Source of the DNA: UMGS1781 sp045628105
Lineage (GTDB): Bacteria; Bacillota; Clostridia; TANB77; CAG-508
Assembly: GCA_045628105.1 (NCBI GenBank)
Contig: JAZQOX010000016.1
Location: forward strand, 1-64,000
Length of the DNA: 64,000 bases
Direction: 5' to 3'
The translations under genes and the position numbers were made by a program. The notes under the pieces are model-generated. The model was not told the origin of the DNA. It worked only from the letters and a program-made list of their open reading frames with translations, and did not search any database. Shown piece by piece: positions 60,590 through 64,000 of the stretch. Positions within the stretch are counted from its first letter, which is position 1, and each line of letters starts with the position of its first letter.

Positions 60590-61516
60590 ATGCCATCAAA
60601 TCCAATGCAAAGAAAATCAAGAAATGCATTTTTATTGGGAATGCTTTTAACACTAATTATAGTACTTACAATAGGATTAATTGTTTATGTACTAGTTATA
60701 AATCCAAAAACAAAAAAGAAGGATAAAAACCAAACATTCTATGTTAATACATACAGATTAAAACAAGGAATGAATGTTAAATCTGGGGAAGAACTTTCAA
60801 CAAATATGTTAGAGGAAGTTCAAATTCCAGTAGCAACAGAAACAGTAGCAACAGATTTTATAAAAAATAAAGTTGAAGTTACGGGTTGCAAAAGTAAAAT
60901 AGATTTAACAGGGGGAACAATTCTTACAAAAAACATGATTTACAGCGAAGAAACACCAGATTCTTTAAGATATGTCGAATATAATATGCTTGTTATGCCT
61001 ACATTATTAGATATTGGAAGCTATATTGATATAAGATTAAAATTACCAAATAGCCAAGACTTTATAGTAATATCTAAAAAAGAAGTTGTAAATTTATACG
61101 GAGAAACAGTTGGATTAAATTTAACAGAAGAAGAAATACTTGTATTAAATAGTGCAATAGTTGAAGCATATATAATGCCAGCATCTGAATTATATGCAAC
61201 ACTATATGTAGAAGCAGGAATTCAAGAAACAGCACAAACAACATACATACCAACAGACGAAATAGTAAATTTAATACAAATGGATCCAAACATTGTTGAC
61301 GAAGCAAGAAAAGGTTTAATTGACTTATATTCAAAATATGTTGAAATAAATGGAAAAACATATTCAGAAAGAGAAGTAGTAAGAGGATATATTAACAACT
61401 CAGAAAAAACTTATGCTGAAGATAGAGATGAGAATATAGAAAATGCTGTACAAACACAAATACAAAAAGCAAAACAAGCAAGAAAGAACTATTTATCAGG
61501 ACTTAATGGATATTAA
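60590..61516 (+). CDS. Flp/Tad pilus assembly protein, CpaB-like (SAF domain)
   Basis: 308 aa. One N-terminal membrane segment (LLGMLLTLIIVLTIGLIVYVLV), then SAF-like region (LKQGMNVKSGEELSTNMLEEVQIP) and a C-terminal domain. First visible gene of a Tad-type operon; the next genes follow closely. AGGGGGAA precedes the ATG. Confidence 0.75.
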   Translation: MPSNPMQRKSRNAFLLGMLLTLIIVLTIGLIVYVLVINPKTKKKDKNQTFYVNTYRLKQGMNVKSGEELSTNMLEEVQIPVATETVATDFIKNKVEVTGCKSKIDLTGGTILTKNMIYSEETPDSLRYVEYNMLVMPTLLDIGSYIDIRLKLPNSQDFIVISKKEVVNLYGETVGLNLTEEEILVLNSAIVEAYIMPASELYATLYVEAGIQETAQTTYIPTDEIVNLIQMDPNIVDEARKGLIDLYSKYVEINGKTYSEREVVRGYINNSEKTYAEDRDENIENAVQTQIQKAKQARKNYLSGLNGY

Positions 61517-61538
61517 ACATTAGGAGGAGGAATCTAAC

Positions 61539-62218
61539 TTGAAAAAGATAGGATTCATAGGAGCATATGATAAAACGGATTTAATTATATATGTTGCAAA
61601 ATTAATTGCTGAAAATCGGAATCAAAGTTCTAGTTATTGATGCAACAACACTTCAAAAAACAAGGTATACAATACCTTGTATTGAACCAAGAGTAAGATA
61701 TATTACAACTTTTGAGGGAGTAGATGTTGCAATAGGCTTTGAAACCATAGGAGACATAATAAACTATCTACGGACAAGAAATGAATTACGATATAATTAT
61801 AATAGATATAGATAGTAAAGATGGTTTTCAAAAATTTGAAATGGAAAGAACCGATAAAAATTATTTTGTAACAGGATTTGACAATTATTCATTAAGAAAA
61901 GGATTAGAAATAATTGGAAAAGATGAAACAGAAAAAATGCTTATGACAAAAATAATGTTTTCAAGAAGATTTGAAAAATCACAAGAAGAATATTTAAACT
62001 TTTTATCATTTTACTATGATGTAAAATGGAGCAAAGGGAAAATATGGTTTCCATATGAAATGGGAGACGGTACCATAATAATTGAAAACCAAAGAAGCGC
62101 AAGAATTAGTTATAGAGAACTTAGTCAAGAATATCGAAGTGGTATATATGAGATTGTATCTCAAATAGCGCCAGAGGTAAACTTGAACAATGTGAAAAAA
62201 ATGTTAAGAAACACGTAA
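61539..62218 (+). CDS. TadZ/CpaE-like protein, two +1 frameshifts at CGG codons
   Basis: Conventional reading gives three overlapping fragments. Starting at TTG 61539 (GGAGGAGG 7 nt upstream), frame 1 reads MKKIGFIGAYDKTDL...KLIAEN to CGG 61617-61619. Skipping the C gives ...AENGIKVLVIDATTLQ and frame 2 to CGG 61771-61773. Skipping that C gives NYLGQEMNYDIIIID and frame 3 to 62218. The joined 225-aa protein has a MinD/CpaE-like fold pattern (beta strand VLVID, later YDIIIID) and continues normally. Such proteins place the Tad pilus machine in the cell. Located between cpaB-like and a second TadZ-like gene. Confidence 0.72.
61617..61619 (+). other. Candidate +1 frameshift site (AAT CGG A)
   Basis: In-frame CGG. 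Dropping the C reads AAT GGA ATC (Asn-Gly-Ile, giving the typical AENGIKVLVID). The zero frame stops after six more codons. Confidence 0.8.
61771..61773 (+). other. Candidate +1 frameshift site (CTA CGG A)
   Basis: In-frame CGG. Dropping the C reads CTA GGA CAA and leads into NYLGQEMNYDIIIID. The zero frame stops 13 codons later. Confidence 0.78.
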
Positions 62219-62245
62219 AAAAAGCAAAAGAAGGAGAAGAATAAA

Positions 62246-63055
62246 ATGTCAGTAGTAACTTTTTATGGAAGTGATAAAATTGAAACATCACAAACATCTA
62301 CAATGGCAAGCATTGCAACATATTTGTCACTAGAAAAAGACTATAAAATATTACTAATAAATACAAAACATAATGATACATCACTTGAAAGTTACTGCTG
62401 GGAAAAGAACAGATTTGATAACGTAAGAGCTGATCTAGAATCAGGAATTAACGGGCTTATAAAGGCAATAGCAAGTAATAAAACTTCTCCAGAAATAATT
62501 ACGAATTACACAAAAACAATTTTTAAAGACAGATTAGAAGTTTTAACAAGTGACATAATGCCAAAAGAAAATTATGAAAAAATAAAAGCATATATTAGAC
62601 CAATTATAAAAATGGCAAGTAGATTTTATGATTTAGTTTTTGTAGATCTTGAAGGAAATATTCAAGAACCATTGGTGAATGAAATATTGGCAGAGTCAAA
62701 TTTAACAATTGCAAATGTTTCGCAAAGCATAAGAATTATTGATGATTTTATACAAAACAAAAAAATGTGCGGTTCAATTAATAATAAAAATCTGATGTAC
62801 TTAATTGGCAAATATGATCCAAATTCAAGATATAACATTAAAAACTTAAAAAGAATTGAAAAAATAGATGAAGTATATGGAATTCCATATAACACGTTGT
62901 TTTTTGATTCATGCAACGAAGGTAAACTTGTTGATTTTATTATAAACAATAGATATGTAAGACAAACAAATGCACAGGCAATGATAATGGATTCAATTAC
63001 AATTGTTGCTCAAAGCATAATTGATAAACTAAAAGAATTACAAATGCAAGGATAA
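62246..63055 (+). CDS. Second TadZ/CpaE-like ATPase-fold protein
   Basis: 269 aa, MinD/ParA-like: VTFYGSDKIETSQTSTMASIATYLSLEKDYKILLINT and FYDLVFVDLEGNIQEPLVNEIL. The Walker A is degenerate (no GKT), so ATP binding is doubtful, like some TadZ proteins. AGGAG upstream. Between the frameshifted gene and the CpaF-like ATPase. Confidence 0.75.
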   Translation: MSVVTFYGSDKIETSQTSTMASIATYLSLEKDYKILLINTKHNDTSLESYCWEKNRFDNVRADLESGINGLIKAIASNKTSPEIITNYTKTIFKDRLEVLTSDIMPKENYEKIKAYIRPIIKMASRFYDLVFVDLEGNIQEPLVNEILAESNLTIANVSQSIRIIDDFIQNKKMCGSINNKNLMYLIGKYDPNSRYNIKNLKRIEKIDEVYGIPYNTLFFDSCNEGKLVDFIINNRYVRQTNAQAMIMDSITIVAQSIIDKLKELQMQG

Positions 63056-64000
63056 ATGAGAGGAGCTCTGACTAAAAAAATGAATATTGTAAATTTACTT
63101 TTAATATTTATGATATTAATAATTGTTGGAATATTAATAATTTATATGGTTAGAAAAAATAAAACAGCTGAGGAGGAAGAACAGGTTATAAATGAAAATT
63201 CATTTACAATTGAAGCAATGCTTGAATTTATAAAAACAAGATTAGATGAAATTACAAAAGTAAATTTATATGATGTTGGTTTATCTGAAGAAGAGCTAAA
63301 AAGAAGAAAAGCAAAAAAATATGAATTAAGAAAAGCTCTAAAAGGATGTACATATGGAGACGTAAACGATAAAAAATATGTAAAAGAGCTAATATACGAT
63401 TTGCTATACAAAGAATATGGAGTAAATGAAATTAACATATCAAGGGCAATTCCTTTTGATATACCATCATTATTAACAGCACAAGATAAATTCGATATTA
63501 TTTTACATATGTATAAAAAAGAATTTGGTTATGAAGCACTTACACAAGTAATAAAGAAATACAACCTAGCAGTTTTAAAATATGCACAAGGTGAATCAAA
63601 ACCAAGCTATGTTATTACAGAGCAAGAAATAAATGATATTTATGAAAAAGAAAACTTCACATTAGAATTTAGTGATAAACTAAATGTTATAACACAAAGA
63701 ATATATCAATACTACAAAGGATACAGCAGTATAGATGAAATAAGAGATATGAATATAGATGGTGTATCAGGTGGTGTATCTGGTCTTCCAGAAAGCTTTT
63801 TAAGTCAAGTTGCACAAACAGATGGAGATTATTTAACACAAATGACTGAACACAAAGTTCCAAGAGCATGTGATAGTATTTGGATATTCTTCCAAGGTAA
63901 ATCAATAAGATTAGCATTCCTTTCATTTGGAAAAGAAAGCGAACTAAAAAGAGTATGCCAAAACATATACAAATACAATAATCCAGGACAATTATCAGAT
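63056..64000 (+). CDS. CpaF/TadA-like pilus ATPase, cut by window end
   Basis: 315 codons to the edge, open frame. One membrane segment at the N terminus (IVNLLLIFMILIIVGILIIYMV), then a helical N domain with a run of YEKENFTLEFSDKLNVITQRIYQYYKGYSSIDEIRDM and the region GKSIRLAFLSFGKESELKRVCQNIYKYNNPGQLSD, which resembles the N-terminal part of TadA/CpaF secretion ATPases; the Walker motifs should lie beyond the window. An anchored ATPase is unusual. Start: ATG 63056 overlaps nothing; ATG 63080 is also possible, with AGGAG 14 nt upstream. Confidence 0.6.
   Translation, partial: MRGALTKKMNIVNLLLIFMILIIVGILIIYMVRKNKTAEEEEQVINENSFTIEAMLEFIKTRLDEITKVNLYDVGLSEEELKRRKAKKYELRKALKGCTYGDVNDKKYVKELIYDLLYKEYGVNEINISRAIPFDIPSLLTAQDKFDIILHMYKKEFGYEALTQVIKKYNLAVLKYAQGESKPSYVITEQEINDIYEKENFTLEFSDKLNVITQRIYQYYKGYSSIDEIRDMNIDGVSGGVSGLPESFLSQVAQTDGDYLTQMTEHKVPRACDSIWIFFQGKSIRLAFLSFGKESELKRVCQNIYKYNNPGQLSD

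Noticed and set aside
61539..62218. Sequencing or assembly error as the cause of the frame breaks
   Set aside because: Errors usually fall in homopolymers; these five are all a single C before GG in non-homopolymer context. Not excluded without reads.

Overview
The window is AT-rich DNA from an anaerobic, spore-forming Firmicute, most likely an uncultured gut-type member of the Clostridia. Evidence for this: pyruvate:ferredoxin oxidoreductase and pyruvate formate-lyase are both present; there is an alpha/beta small acid-soluble spore protein, a 25-codon spoVM and a ylbJ; CCA is encoded in the tRNA genes; Arg is mostly AGA. No 16S rRNA is present, so placement below class level is not possible from this sequence.

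Layout. 1-9.9 kb: end of rny, then a giant cyclic beta-1,2-glucan synthase and a four-helix-type small protein. 10-22.2 kb: pfkA, argS, upp, a YkvI-type transporter, membrane pyrophosphatase hppA, rsmD, ftsK, mtaB. 22.2-23.7 kb: tmRNA, a GC-rich structured region, tRNA-Met and small genes. 23.6-30.5 kb: DUF1540 protein, peroxiredoxin, a sigma factor/beta-propeller pair and the porCDAB operon. 30.7-41 kb: a small surface protein, ylbJ, pflBA, hpt-uvrC, a methyltransferase, DUF1292, Bax inhibitor-1 family, rplM-rpsI. 41.1-43.3 kb: a tRNA region (Leu, Gln, His, Trp, CAU, Tyr) interrupted by a foreign-looking gene and a second copy of the structured element. 43.6-60 kb: a heterodimeric ABC exporter, rpmB, spoVM, comF, a KAP NTPase, prepilin-like surface proteins (one with a Hint domain), recJ, relA, hisS, feoA, dut. 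60.1-64 kb: SASP and the start of a Tad/Flp-type pilus operon (cpaB, two TadZ/CpaE-like genes, a CpaF-like ATPase).

Main observation. Three genes look broken: ykvI (one break), ylbJ (two) and the first tadZ-like gene (two). All five breaks fall exactly on an in-frame CGG codon. In every case skipping only the C of CGG, so that the next codon is GGN (Gly), restores a continuous and sensible protein. In a hand scan of roughly 19,000 codons in the window I found only one other in-frame CGG, in the foreign-looking gene at 41.5 kb. The simplest reading is that CGG is not a normal Arg codon in this organism and acts as a +1 frameshift signal that yields glycine. This is inferred from sequence only.

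A second observation is a GC-rich hairpin element of about 123 nt. It lies directly 3' of both the tmRNA and tRNA-Gln genes, its core shows compensatory changes between the two copies, and its ends copy the host RNA gene in each case. A third is a dispersed family of small palindromes with a GGGAC core placed after genes.
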